Assembly: GCA_002841435.1 (NCBI GenBank)
Contig: PGZS01000007.1
Coordinates: forward strand, 1-43,354
Direction: 5' to 3'
DNA length: 43,354 bases
DNA from: Firmicutes bacterium HGW-Firmicutes-3
GTDB lineage: Bacteria; Bacillota; Clostridia; Lachnospirales; Vallitaleaceae
Positions 26,453-35,558 of the stretch are shown here, in pieces. Within the stretch, counting starts at the first letter, position 1. Each line of letters opens with the position of its first letter. The translations under genes were made by a program, and so were the position numbers. The notes beneath the pieces are model-generated. The model did no database searches. It worked only from the letters and a program-made list of their open reading frames with translations, and had not been told where the DNA came from.

Positions 26453-28993
26453 TCAACTTCTAATGCCATATAGACTTACGGATTGTCTTCTAAGCTCGAC
26501 AGCTTCATCCAATGTTACCGGTTTTGAGAAATAATAGCCTTGAGCATAGTCACATCCCAACTCGAGTAATAAGTCCAACTCTTCTTTCTTCTCCACACCT
26601 TCAGCAGTTACAGATATTTCCATACTTTTTGCTAAGTTAATCATGGTCTTCACCATTTTATAAGCCTCCGGTTCAAATCTGATTTTACGAATATAAGATG
26701 CATCAATCTTAATTTCATTGATATCCATTTTATTTAATATAACCAGAGATGCATAACCCGTTCCAAAGTCATCTAAATTAACATGAACACCAAAGTCTTT
26801 AAGCTCATTTATATTTTTTGATATCAAACCAATTTGACTACCCTTAAAACGGTCCGTTATATCGATTTGTATTTCATTAGAATGGATGCCGTTATCAACG
26901 ATGGATTTTTTAAGACCCGCAATATGTTTTTCATTCATCAATTCCTTTGTTGTTAAGTTAACAGAGATAAAGCAACCTTGACCGGTTTCCTTTTTTATGT
27001 GCTTAACAGCTTTCAGTGCTATCCCCATAACCATATGCCCAATCTCAAGAATCTCGTCACTCTCATCTGCAATTGGTATGAATTCTTTAGGTGAATAGTT
27101 CGAACCATTTAAAGAATTCCATCTTAAGAAACCTTCAAAACCTATTATTCCCATGGTCTTAAGATCTATAATCGGTTGGAAAAGAAGATCCATTTCATCA
27201 TCAAAATCAGCAGCTTTAAGAGATAGCTCGATGTCATTATGACGTTCAACCTTCTTTTGAATGGATTTTTCATAGAAAATATAACGCCCACTACCACTCT
27301 TATCTTTTTTAGCTTCATACATGGCCTGGTCAGCCTCTTTAAGCAGTACATTAAAATCCCTATATTTGGATATGTTATCTACAATGCCGATGCTTGAGCT
27401 CACAGTTATGTTCACATCGTCCACCATAATGGGCATAGCAATTTCTTTTTGAAGACGCTTAATAAATTTGACAATCTCTCTTCGATCATGGTTTAGGAAG
27501 AGAATAGCAAATTCATCACCGCCCATTCTAGCTACAACGTCATCGTCTCGAACGGAATTTTTAAGCCTGTGCCCGATTTCTCTTAGAACATCATCTCCAA
27601 CGATATGACTATAGTTGTCGTTAACCTCTTTGAAGTAATTCAAATCAATTAAAGCAATCGAACGGTTCTGAGGACTCGCTATTTCTCTTTGGTTGTTCAG
27701 CCTTGCCTTAAGCTGTTCTATAAAATACTCTCTGTTATACAAGCTTGTATTTGTATCATGCTTCGCTTGATACATGATTTTTTTCGTGTTGGTAATTTTA
27801 GTAATCCCGCTTTTAACTTGCTCTGCTATAGTATTAATATATTTTAAGGCAACTTCGTTACTTTCTATCCACTCTTTGACTATGACGAGCATGATTTTGT
27901 CATTCATTGGATACGCCACAACAGAACCCATATTATTGTTCATAATGATATAGTCTTCATTACGGTTCTTTTTAATTATATTTCTAAGAGACTTCAAAAG
28001 GGTTTCAATTTGTTTCTGATCAAAACTTTTTTCACCTTCACCATAAAATTCTATATAAGATGCATCAAAATCCTCGCCGGCAATACACATCAATCTCAGT
28101 TCAAAATACTTTTTCAAGTACATATGTGCTTTTTTATACATCTCTACAACAGATTCTGATACGTTGATATGTTTTGACATCTCTAATAATGAAGCACTCA
28201 TGCCCTCGGCTCTTTTTTGATCTGTAATATCCAGTAGTGTCAAAACCATACCTATAGGTTGATTGACTTGATCAAAAACAGGAAAATACCGTATGAGTTT
28301 GTAAGTGTCATCTTCGAATTTCCGCTCAAATTTATATGGTTTCTTAGTAGACAATACTTGGTCCATGGGACAATTCGGACAGCTTTCCTTGAGTCCGTAA
28401 ATCTCCTTATAACAAAGTCCGGATGCCTTCCATATGAGTAGATCCCTATCTGCAACATTATTCTTCCATTGTATCTCATAATCTAAATTAACATATATGA
28501 TGGATTCGGAAATACTTTCCAAAATTAGGCTTTTTTGCTGTTCAGATACTCTTAATCGGCTCATGAGACCACTAAGTTCTATATCCGTATCGTATTGGTG
28601 ACATGCATCTTTTACCAATTGAATAAGAACATCCTCATCCCAAGGCTTTTTAATAATATTATAAACAACACTATGATTGATGATTTTTTGAGCAACGTCG
28701 ATATCCATTTTGTTAGCCATCAAGATCATCTTAATGCCTTGATATTTTCTCTTAATTGTATGTATTAACTCAAGACCATTCATATCACCCACTATATAAT
28801 CTGTGATGAGCACACTAGTCTCTATATTAATGTCACAGAGTGTCGTAATAATATCCATAGCCTCGCTAGAGTTTTCGGCCATTTCAATTACATACTCCTG
28901 TCCAAAGTTTGCACTTAACAGCTTCTCCAAACTTAAAAGCTGATTTATGGATTTACCTACACACAAAATCGCCTTATGATGTACATTGATCAT
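26453..28993 (-). CDS. REC-PAS-GGDEF-EAL c-di-GMP turnover protein
   Basis: An 846-residue cytosolic signalling protein. The order is a receiver-like domain (1-130, Asp in VLITDYIVGDMNG), a PAS domain (about 150-265) holding a CPNC pair, a linker, GGDEF (about 420-575) and EAL (about 595-835). GGDEF is intact (RMGGDEF) with an RDDD inhibitory site upstream. In EAL the entry motif reads EGFLRW instead of EAL/EVLLRW, and the ExT motif reads IDITDR, i.e. Asp for Glu; NLDDFGTGY, IKIDASYIR, AEGVE and the late Gln are present. It should make c-di-GMP; hydrolysis may be weak. An excellent GGAGGTGAAGCAATG start. Confidence 0.92.
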   Translation of the reverse strand: MINVHHKAILCVGKSINQLLSLEKLLSANFGQEYVIEMAENSSEAMDIITTLCDINIETSVLITDYIVGDMNGLELIHTIKRKYQGIKMILMANKMDIDVAQKIINHSVVYNIIKKPWDEDVLIQLVKDACHQYDTDIELSGLMSRLRVSEQQKSLILESISESIIYVNLDYEIQWKNNVADRDLLIWKASGLCYKEIYGLKESCPNCPMDQVLSTKKPYKFERKFEDDTYKLIRYFPVFDQVNQPIGMVLTLLDITDQKRAEGMSASLLEMSKHINVSESVVEMYKKAHMYLKKYFELRLMCIAGEDFDASYIEFYGEGEKSFDQKQIETLLKSLRNIIKKNRNEDYIIMNNNMGSVVAYPMNDKIMLVIVKEWIESNEVALKYINTIAEQVKSGITKITNTKKIMYQAKHDTNTSLYNREYFIEQLKARLNNQREIASPQNRSIALIDLNYFKEVNDNYSHIVGDDVLREIGHRLKNSVRDDDVVARMGGDEFAILFLNHDRREIVKFIKRLQKEIAMPIMVDDVNITVSSSIGIVDNISKYRDFNVLLKEADQAMYEAKKDKSGSGRYIFYEKSIQKKVERHNDIELSLKAADFDDEMDLLFQPIIDLKTMGIIGFEGFLRWNSLNGSNYSPKEFIPIADESDEILEIGHMVMGIALKAVKHIKKETGQGCFISVNLTTKELMNEKHIAGLKKSIVDNGIHSNEIQIDITDRFKGSQIGLISKNINELKDFGVHVNLDDFGTGYASLVILNKMDINEIKIDASYIRKIRFEPEAYKMVKTMINLAKSMEISVTAEGVEKKEELDLLLELGCDYAQGYYFSKPVTLDEAVELRRQSVSLYGIRS

Positions 28994-29241
28994 TGCTTCA
29001 CCTCCGTTCCATTTATCAAAAATATGGTTAACCCTACTTTATTACATGCATATATTAAGACTTTGCATACACGATCAAAATTAAAAAGGATAAAAAAAAC
29101 ATGATATAAAAACAACTCTGTTTTTATGTGCATGCTCTCATCAAAATGTCACTTATATACAATTATATTCCAATACTATTATACCACAACTCCATCTTGT
29201 TGTCTTGAATTTTTATTTTCCTCCAGTTGTAGTCAAGTATT

Positions 29242-29269
29242 TTGACAATTAGTATCCTATAGGTATTAT
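29242..29269 (+). promoter_or_regulatory. Plus-strand promoter pointing into the 3' end of citrate synthase
   Basis: TTGACA and TATTAT are separated by 16 bases. No plus-strand gene lies downstream; a transcript would run antisense through the citrate synthase terminator and gene. The match is good, but it may be chance in A/T-rich DNA. Confidence 0.4.
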
Positions 29270-29273
29270 TCTA

Positions 29274-29300
29274 GAAAAAGATGGTACCTAAGCACCATCT
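29274..29300 (-). terminator. Terminator of citrate synthase
   Basis: On the minus strand AGATGGT pairs with ACCATCT around an 8-base loop, then TTTTTCT. It begins 8 bases after the stop codon. Confidence 0.8.
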
Positions 29301-29308
29301 CTTTCCTT

Positions 29309-30649
29309 CTATTTTCTTTGATTTAAGGGTACATAAGTTACTTTAGGCGCTACACTTTTATAAGCAGGTCGTATGATTTTTCCCTGATTTACAATTTCTT
29401 CGATTCGATGGGCACACCAACCGGATATTCTAGATACTGCAAACAAGGGTGTGTATAGCTCTTCGGGTATGCCAAGCATTCGATAAACAAAACCTGAGTA
29501 GAAGTCTACATTAATTGATACACCTTTATACATTTTTCTATGTTTCTCAATAATTGAAGGTGCTAATCTTTCTACTTTATCAAAAAGCTCAAACTCAGCT
29601 ATCAATCCTTTTTCCTGTGCCAAAGTTTGTACATAATTCTTAAATATGACCGCTCTCGGGTCTGAAACTGAATAAACAGCATGACCTACACCATAAATTA
29701 ATCCACTTTTGTCAAAAGCTTCTTTATTCACTAATTTTTCAAGATAGGCAATAATCTGCTCTTCATCTTTCCAGTCTTTAATATTCACCTTAATATCCTC
29801 AAACATAGCTGTTACTTTAATATTGGCACCACCATGTCTTGGACCTTTTAAAGAGCCTATAGCTGCAGCTATGGCAGAATAGGTATCTGTTCCAGAAGAA
29901 CTCACCACATGTGTAGTAAAAGTAGAGTTGTTACCGCCACCATGTTCAGCATGTAAAACCAATGATAGGTCTAACAATTCTGCTTCTAGTTCTGTAAAAT
30001 TGTTGTCCGGTCTAAGCATATATAGGATATTTTCAGCAATACCTAAATCTTTATGAGGACTATGTATAAATAAACTTGTATTGCCATGATAGTGAGCATA
30101 AGCCTGATAACCATAAACAGCTAATAATGGCAACTGTGATATGAGTTGCATGCTCTGTTTCAGTATGTTCTCTACAGAAATATTATCTGGGTCCTCATCA
30201 TAACTATAAAGACTTAAAACAGACCTTGCTAGTACATTCATAATATCTTTACTTGGTGACTTCATAATCATATCATTGACAAAAAAGCTTGGTAATGTAC
30301 GATATTCAAGTAGTTGGTCTTTAAAAGTGCGGAGCTCATCACTATTTGGAAGTTCACCAAACAGGAGCAGATAAACTGTTTCTTCAAAACCATGTCGCTT
30401 GTCTTTTAAAAAACCATCCACCAGATCTTCAATGTCAATCCCTCTATAAATCAACCTTCCCGGAACCGGAATGGATTCACCTTCATCTATAATATAGGAG
30501 TGCACCTCACCTATTCGTGTTAGACCAGCTAAAACGCCTTTACCACTAATATCCCTAAGCCCTCTTTTAACTTCAAATCTTGTATAGAGCTCTCTATCTA
30601 CTACGTTACAGGCAACTGCCATTTCACTCCACTTTTTTATTCTATCCAC
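29309..30649 (-). CDS. gltA: Citrate synthase
   Basis: It condenses acetyl-CoA with oxaloacetate to citrate. Conserved active-site regions are visible: SLVLHAEHGGGNNSTFTTHV (His), LKGPRHGGANIKV, YGVGHAVYSVSDPRA (His) and SINVDFYSGFVYRMLG (Asp). The extended N-terminal region fits the larger clostridial enzymes. The start is uncertain: the track's ATG at 30703 has no ribosome site, a GTG at 30649 has AAGGGTGAT upstream, and a later ATG also has a GGAG; I chose the GTG (447 codons). The gene is alone, with its own promoter and terminator, and no other TCA enzyme is next to it. Confidence 0.93.
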   Translation of the reverse strand: MDRIKKWSEMAVACNVVDRELYTRFEVKRGLRDISGKGVLAGLTRIGEVHSYIIDEGESIPVPGRLIYRGIDIEDLVDGFLKDKRHGFEETVYLLLFGELPNSDELRTFKDQLLEYRTLPSFFVNDMIMKSPSKDIMNVLARSVLSLYSYDEDPDNISVENILKQSMQLISQLPLLAVYGYQAYAHYHGNTSLFIHSPHKDLGIAENILYMLRPDNNFTELEAELLDLSLVLHAEHGGGNNSTFTTHVVSSSGTDTYSAIAAAIGSLKGPRHGGANIKVTAMFEDIKVNIKDWKDEEQIIAYLEKLVNKEAFDKSGLIYGVGHAVYSVSDPRAVIFKNYVQTLAQEKGLIAEFELFDKVERLAPSIIEKHRKMYKGVSINVDFYSGFVYRMLGIPEELYTPLFAVSRISGWCAHRIEEIVNQGKIIRPAYKSVAPKVTYVPLNQRK

Positions 30650-30735
30650 AATATCACCCTTTCTTTCATGACTATATCCATATAAAAACACGTATCTTTT
30701 CATTCATCAGTGTGTTAACGTGCGAATCTGAATCT

Positions 30736-30764
30736 ATTCTATCATTATACGAAAGAAAAATCAA
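30736..30764 (-). promoter_or_regulatory. Promoter of citrate synthase
   Basis: On the minus strand TTGATT (30764-30759) and TAGAAT (30741-30736) are 17 bases apart; a TATAAT also overlaps the spacer. Confidence 0.5.
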
Positions 30765-30773
30765 ACCTGACTT

Positions 30774-31604
30774 TCAATACCATTCAATAACCACAACTTC
30801 CGGTGGATTAAAGACCCTTGGCAATCTTGGGTTATATGAAAGACCTCGACTCACGATTAGCTCTGTATCATCCGTATAAGCATAGTAACCCCCTGCGTAT
30901 TTGGGAAACCAACCTTGGTTTGGGGCATATAAACCATTTATCAAAAAAGGTATTCTAACTTGACCACCATGGCTATGACCACTTACAACAAGGTCAAATC
31001 CATGACTTTCATAAAGCTCTATGTGCTCCGGGCGATGACTTAGTAGAATCCTATATCCTTCTTGACGATCTATATCTTTGACACGGCTTAATGATCGTTT
31101 AAGGGCTTCTTTGCCCATGTATGCTAAAGTCGCATCCGGATCAATTACACCAGTTATTGTAATTTTATTATCTCGTATATTAAGGGTAACGGATTCATTT
31201 TCTAAGATTGTTACACCATAAGATCTGATTGTGTCAAATACCAAATCAGGATCATCATGCCAATACTCATGATTGCCTGAAACGTAGTAAATCGGGCACT
31301 CGTTTTGAATGCCTTCAAGAAAATCTACAGCACCTTGAATTGACCTATTTTCATCCATTAGATCTCCGGTTATCCAAATCATATCCGGTGATTCTTCAAC
31401 AATCATACTTATTAATTTACTCTGTTTGTCTCCGTAATTACTACTATGTAAATCGGATATTTGGATTACTTTAAGATCAAAAATTTCTTGTTTTCCATCT
31501 ATCTTATAATATCTATATATCGGTTGATTCCATGTAATCAGAATAATGAAACTCATTATAACAATTATTCCTATCCATCTTTTGAAATATTTAAGACCTT
31601 TCAT
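30774..31604 (-). CDS. Membrane-anchored metallophosphoesterase
   Basis: A YkuE/YaeI-like phosphoesterase of 276 residues. One N-terminal membrane anchor (about 10-27) puts the catalytic domain outside the membrane. All metal-binding motifs are there: ISDLHSSN (about 49-54), WITGDLMDENRS, YVSGNHEYW, LLSHRPEH and VSGHSHGGQVRIP. Members of this family often act on lipid-linked phosphates such as UDP-diacylglucosamine, but the substrate is not proved by sequence. The ATG at 31604 has an AGGTG site 7 bases upstream; the track's start is a GTG three codons earlier. A promoter lies just upstream. Confidence 0.92.
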   Translation of the reverse strand: MKGLKYFKRWIGIIVIMSFIILITWNQPIYRYYKIDGKQEIFDLKVIQISDLHSSNYGDKQSKLISMIVEESPDMIWITGDLMDENRSIQGAVDFLEGIQNECPIYYVSGNHEYWHDDPDLVFDTIRSYGVTILENESVTLNIRDNKITITGVIDPDATLAYMGKEALKRSLSRVKDIDRQEGYRILLSHRPEHIELYESHGFDLVVSGHSHGGQVRIPFLINGLYAPNQGWFPKYAGGYYAYTDDTELIVSRGLSYNPRLPRVFNPPEVVVIEWY

Positions 31605-31637
31605 TTTATTCACCTCATTTTACTATTGATTCGGGTT

Positions 31638-31666
31638 ATTATCCCATAAATGATATAAAAATGCAA
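31638..31666 (-). promoter_or_regulatory. Promoter of the phosphoesterase gene
   Basis: On the minus strand TTGCAT (31666-31661) and GATAAT (31643-31638) are 17 bases apart, 34 bases before the start codon. Confidence 0.6.
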
Positions 31667-31748
31667 ACACTTGAAGCAATCATTGTGGTATCCATTCCTT
31701 AGACCAGAGGCTTTTTGTACTTAAATCAGAACACTCTTGATTTTTTGC

Positions 31749-31776
31749 AAAAAAATAAGCACCTAAGTAGGTGCTT
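31749..31776 (-). terminator. Terminator downstream of recQ
   Basis: On the minus strand AAGCACCT pairs with AGGTGCTT around a 4-base loop, followed by ATTTTTTT. It lies about 135 bases after the recQ stop codon. Confidence 0.8.
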
Positions 31777-31909
31777 GTAAAGGATGAGGGGGAGAGTATT
31801 TAATACGTAAGAGGTAACTCATTCTTACATTAATATAATACACCATACTCATAAATAGTCAATACAAAAACACTAATTTTTTATTAAAATTGTATAATGT
31901 TCATAAAGT

Positions 31910-33703
31910 TCATCCATTTGTGTTTATATAATCTTCTATAACTTGCAAAAATTGGTCACCGTATTTTTTGAATTTGCTCTCACCGACACCACCAATCGCC
32001 ATAAAATTCACTTTGTCTCTAGGCTTTTGACTGGCCATTGCCTTTAAAGTCTTATCGTGAAAAATAGTATAGGGTGGTAATTTTGTCTTGACCGCTATAA
32101 TTTTTCTAAGAGCTTTCAGTCGATCAAAGAGTTGATCCGATGATTCAATGGCAACTATCTCTATACGGTTAGAGTACACCGCTTTACCACCATATAAGAT
32201 TGATTCTGCTTCTTGGGTCACCTTAATTACCGGGTAACCATCCTGAGTCATATGTAAATAGCCCTCCGCTATCAATAGATGAATCATTTCTTTGATCTGA
32301 ATCAATGTGTATTCTTTAAGAATACCATAGGTTGAAAGTGATTCAAGAGGTGTTCCTGAGACTTTTTGAGACTTAGAGCCTTTAAGAACTTCTGCCACAA
32401 TGGACACGCCATACCTTTCCTTCATTCGCAGAATGCAAGATATGATTTTTTGAGCTTCTGTGGTGATGTCAACTCGGTGGGCTTTTCCGTCACAATTACC
32501 GCAACCTTCACAAATTTCCTCATTGACCTCTTCTCCAAAATGTGCAAGTAACTGAACCCTTAGACAAGTGTTTATGTGACAATAATTAACCATTTTCTGA
32601 AGTTGCCCATATCTGTATTTTTTTCTTTCCGGTGTTATGTCCGGTGTCTCTTCAATTAAAAACCTTCTGAGCTTTTGATCCCCAGGTCCGTAGAGTAATA
32701 TACAGGCAGAATTTTCTCCGTCTCGTCCGGCACGTCCGGCCTCTTGATAATAAGATTCGATATTCTCCGGCATGTTATGGTGAATCACGTACCTTACATT
32801 AGACTTGTCAATACCCATACCAAAAGCATTTGTGGCTACCATAACTTTGTAATCATCATAAATAAACCGCTCTTGATGGAGGCGACGTTCTTCCATATTC
32901 ATGCCACCATGATACATCCCGACAGCAACATGCATCCGATCTAAAGCGTGATACAGCATTTCAGTTTCTTTCCGAGTCCCACAGTAAATAATCCCTGAGC
33001 TCTCACTGTTTTTTTTAACATATTGCCCGATATAGCGTTTTTTATTAACACCTTTTAAAACAGAAAAATGGAGATTTTTCCGATCAAAACCAGTAACAAA
33101 AACCTCCGGCTTATACAAAGACAGTTGGTCCATGATGTCATCACGTACCAACTCTGTAGCCGTCGCCGTTAGTGCTGCAATAACAGGTCTATATGGCAGT
33201 TTATTCAATATATTCGCAATATTTCTATAGCTTGGTCTAAAATCATGTCCCCACTGAGAAACACAGTGGGCCTCATCAATAGCAATAAACTCAATTGTAT
33301 TATAGCTGATGATATCTCTAATCAAGCGGCTTTCAATGCGTTCCGGGGCAATATAGATCATTTTATACCGTTGTGCCTTAATACCTTCATACCGATCCAT
33401 CAGCTCCGCTTCGTCAAGTGTACTGTTAATATAGGTCGCTTCTATCCCCATATCTTTAAGGGTGTCCACTTGATCCTTCATCAAAGATATGAGTGGTGAT
33501 ATCACCAAAGTGACCCCCGAAAAAAGCAATGCAGGAATCTGATAACAAATAGATTTCCCTCCACCCGTCGGCATCAAAATAAGAGCATCGTTTCTATTCA
33601 TAATGCATTCTATGGCCGGTCTTTGTCCTTCTTTAAAGTCCGTATAGCCATAATATTTTTTAAGACATGATTCTATTGTCCTTATTTCACTATATGTTTC
33701 CAT
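31910..33703 (-). CDS. recQ: ATP-dependent DNA helicase RecQ
   Basis: A 3'-5' DNA helicase for recombination and fork repair. Walker A MPTGGGKS is at about residues 44-51 and the DEAH box in IDEAHCVSQWGHDFRPSY near 143; GMGIDKSNVRYVIHH and QEAGRAGRDG give the second RecA domain. The zinc-binding module follows (CHINTCLRVQLLAHFGE, then CEGCGNCDG), then the winged-helix RQC part and a C-terminal HRDC-like domain. 597 residues matches the bacterial length. A GAGGTG site precedes the ATG. Three further minus-strand genes end 35-800 bases upstream. Confidence 0.96.
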   Translation of the reverse strand: METYSEIRTIESCLKKYYGYTDFKEGQRPAIECIMNRNDALILMPTGGGKSICYQIPALLFSGVTLVISPLISLMKDQVDTLKDMGIEATYINSTLDEAELMDRYEGIKAQRYKMIYIAPERIESRLIRDIISYNTIEFIAIDEAHCVSQWGHDFRPSYRNIANILNKLPYRPVIAALTATATELVRDDIMDQLSLYKPEVFVTGFDRKNLHFSVLKGVNKKRYIGQYVKKNSESSGIIYCGTRKETEMLYHALDRMHVAVGMYHGGMNMEERRLHQERFIYDDYKVMVATNAFGMGIDKSNVRYVIHHNMPENIESYYQEAGRAGRDGENSACILLYGPGDQKLRRFLIEETPDITPERKKYRYGQLQKMVNYCHINTCLRVQLLAHFGEEVNEEICEGCGNCDGKAHRVDITTEAQKIISCILRMKERYGVSIVAEVLKGSKSQKVSGTPLESLSTYGILKEYTLIQIKEMIHLLIAEGYLHMTQDGYPVIKVTQEAESILYGGKAVYSNRIEIVAIESSDQLFDRLKALRKIIAVKTKLPPYTIFHDKTLKAMASQKPRDKVNFMAIGGVGESKFKKYGDQFLQVIEDYINTNG

Positions 33704-33737
33704 TTGGCACCTCTTCTTGGTCTTACTCTTCTAAAAC

Positions 33738-34475
33738 TTAATTTTTTTCCCCTATATGAATACTGTCCGGCGTCAAATGATAAATCATATCCTTGCGTTC
33801 AACTACAATCTTTATCTTATCTCGTACAGTCAAATCCTTATCTATTTTTTGAAGCAATTCTTTTGTCGGGTTCATGGCTATGGGATGACCTACTGACTTA
33901 AGCATCTCAAAATCACCAGCAGTATCTCCATAGGCATAGGATTGACTCAGCTCAATATTATACGCTGACACCAGTTTCTTTAATGCCTCTTTTTTATTAT
34001 GACTGTCCCACATAGGGTGTACTTCACCTGTATAATAATGTTGGTCATTCATCTCATAGACAGAACCTACATAGTGATCAAATCCAAATTTCTGGCTGAT
34101 TTCCCGAACCAATTCAAAAGGAGATCCTGATATGGTGATAATCTGATGTCCTTGGCTTTTATGCCATCTAATCTGATCCCTTGTATATGTATAGACACGG
34201 TCTCCATTTTGTTCGATTACCTTATTTGCAATAAATTCAACCTGTGTTCTATGAAGACCTCGTATGGCATCTATATAGATCTCTGCCATTCTAACCAAGT
34301 AATCATCATAGTTACCAATGCGTTTGTCCCATCTGTTATATTTCTCCCGTAGTTCTTTGTACCATACTTCACTACTTATGATATCTGACTTAATCATTTT
34401 CTTGAAAATAGCCGTAATCATACCCTCTCGGTATAGCGTTCCGTCAATATCAAAAAAAGCTGCTACCTTACTCAT
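33738..34475 (-). CDS. HAD-superfamily (type IB) phosphatase
   Basis: A soluble 245-residue hydrolase of the phosphoserine-phosphatase-like group. Motif I is FFDIDGTLYREG (residues 8-19, nucleophile and acid Asp), motif II the Ser in ITISGSPFELV, and motif III/IV AYGDTAGDFEMLKSVG. The helical cap between motifs I and II is of the C1 type. Members act on small phosphomonoesters; the substrate cannot be fixed. It starts 10 bases after the stop codon of the DMT transporter and is probably in one unit with it. Confidence 0.85.
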   Translation of the reverse strand: MSKVAAFFDIDGTLYREGMITAIFKKMIKSDIISSEVWYKELREKYNRWDKRIGNYDDYLVRMAEIYIDAIRGLHRTQVEFIANKVIEQNGDRVYTYTRDQIRWHKSQGHQIITISGSPFELVREISQKFGFDHYVGSVYEMNDQHYYTGEVHPMWDSHNKKEALKKLVSAYNIELSQSYAYGDTAGDFEMLKSVGHPIAMNPTKELLQKIDKDLTVRDKIKIVVERKDMIYHLTPDSIHIGEKN

Positions 34476-34485
34476 ATAAACACCT

Positions 34486-35355
34486 CTATTCTTGAGATTT
34501 CTCCGATAGGTATAAACCCATTAATATTAGTAGTGTTCCGATTAATGTCATATATGTGATTTTTTCTTTTAGTACCCATGCAGACATGATTGTTGTAACG
34601 ACTGGTACAAGATAAATATATTGGTTGGTTTTAACAGGTCCAATAACCTTAATGGCATTATTCCATAGTATGAAAGCCAATGATGAAGCAACAATACCTA
34701 AAAAGAGCATGCTGGCAACGATTCTAGAATTGATGACTTCAAAAGTTATGGGTTGTCCTTTAATGACTACGATAAGCAAGAGTACCAGTAAACCATATAA
34801 AAATACTTTTCTGGTGAGTTGAATCATATGGTAATCTTTCGAAGTCTTTTCCATCAAAACAGAATATACAGCAAACATCGCCGCCGCACCGAGAGCCAAG
34901 AAGTCCCCTATAGGCTCTACGCCTTCAAACTTACTACCATTAATGATGATTAGAAAAACGCCTAGGTAAGCCAGTATAAACCCAATAATACTTTTAAATG
35001 TAAAAAAATGTGTTTTATACACAACCATAGATAATATACCTGTTAGTAGTGGTATGGTCGACACAATCAAGCTTACATTAGAAGAATATGTGTGTTGTAA
35101 TGCAGTATTCTCAAAAACAAAGTAAAAAGCAAGAGCCGCACCTATAAACAAAAAAAGCACTTCTTCTTTTATGGACGTTGGCTTTTTGAATTTGGGATAT
35201 AACAGTGTTAAAAATACGATAGCCAGTAGGTAACGCACCACCAAAATCTGTAGTGGTGTGAATTGGTTCAACAAAATCTTGCTCACAATAAATGTGGAAC
35301 TCCATATGGTAATCGTGATTACTGCAAATATATGTCCTTTAATGGATGTTTTCAT
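34486..35355 (-). CDS. DMT superfamily transporter (EamA family)
   Basis: A 289-residue transporter with ten membrane segments in two EamA halves, starting HIFAVITITIWSSTFIVSKIL, with the typical Pro-Leu-rich helix LIVSTIPLLTGIL and ending in a short cytosolic tail. It probably exports an amino acid or other small metabolite; specificity is unknown. The ATG lies in a weak ribosome context (AAGGTGC). The HAD phosphatase gene follows directly. It is a separate gene from the transporter at 893-1777, with low visible similarity. Confidence 0.9.
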   Translation of the reverse strand: MKTSIKGHIFAVITITIWSSTFIVSKILLNQFTPLQILVVRYLLAIVFLTLLYPKFKKPTSIKEEVLFLFIGAALAFYFVFENTALQHTYSSNVSLIVSTIPLLTGILSMVVYKTHFFTFKSIIGFILAYLGVFLIIINGSKFEGVEPIGDFLALGAAAMFAVYSVLMEKTSKDYHMIQLTRKVFLYGLLVLLLIVVIKGQPITFEVINSRIVASMLFLGIVASSLAFILWNNAIKVIGPVKTNQYIYLVPVVTTIMSAWVLKEKITYMTLIGTLLILMGLYLSEKSQE

Positions 35356-35493
35356 GATGCACCTTATACTTTCTCTATTTTCTTCTCATCATTTTAACAT
35401 AAAATACTAAATTTCTCATCTTGAATCTAAAAAAAGAAAAGACAACAGGTGATATCGGAATTATGGACCTATCAAAATGCCTCGCGGACTAAA

Positions 35494-35537
35494 TAAATAG
35501 GAAGTGTCTCAAATAGCTTGAGTCACTTCCTATTTTT
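35494..35537 (-). terminator. Terminator downstream of the NlpC/P60 gene
   Basis: AAATAGGAAGTG pairs with CACTTCCTATTTTT around an inner CTCAA/TTGAG stem. It lies about 22 bases after the stop codon. The run on the minus side is TATTTATTT, moderate, while the plus side has TTTTTA. Confidence 0.7.
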
Positions 35538-35558
35538 ATATCAAAATATTATTAATTT

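Larger units (their letters stand above)
28994..29308. other. Intergenic stretch between citrate synthase and the REC-PAS-GGDEF-EAL gene
   Basis: No coding sequence is seen. On the minus strand a candidate promoter for the downstream gene (TTGATC 29078-29073, 18 bases, TATATG 29054-29049) and its GGAGG site are present. A 9-bp hairpin (ATAAAAACA/TGTTTTTAT, 29106-29127) lies between. Near the citrate synthase end are its terminator and, on the plus strand, a good sigma-A-like promoter listed separately. Confidence 0.6.
31605..31909. other. Intergenic stretch between recQ and the phosphoesterase
   Basis: It holds the phosphoesterase promoter and the recQ terminator (both listed). The remaining ~130 bases next to the recQ end show no gene, only A/T-rich sequence and a purine stretch (GGATGAGGGGGAGAG). 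Confidence 0.55.

Noticed and set aside
31790-31830. Tiny plus-strand reading frame MRGRVFNT behind a purine-rich stretch
   Set aside because: Eight codons only, no promoter and no supporting context.
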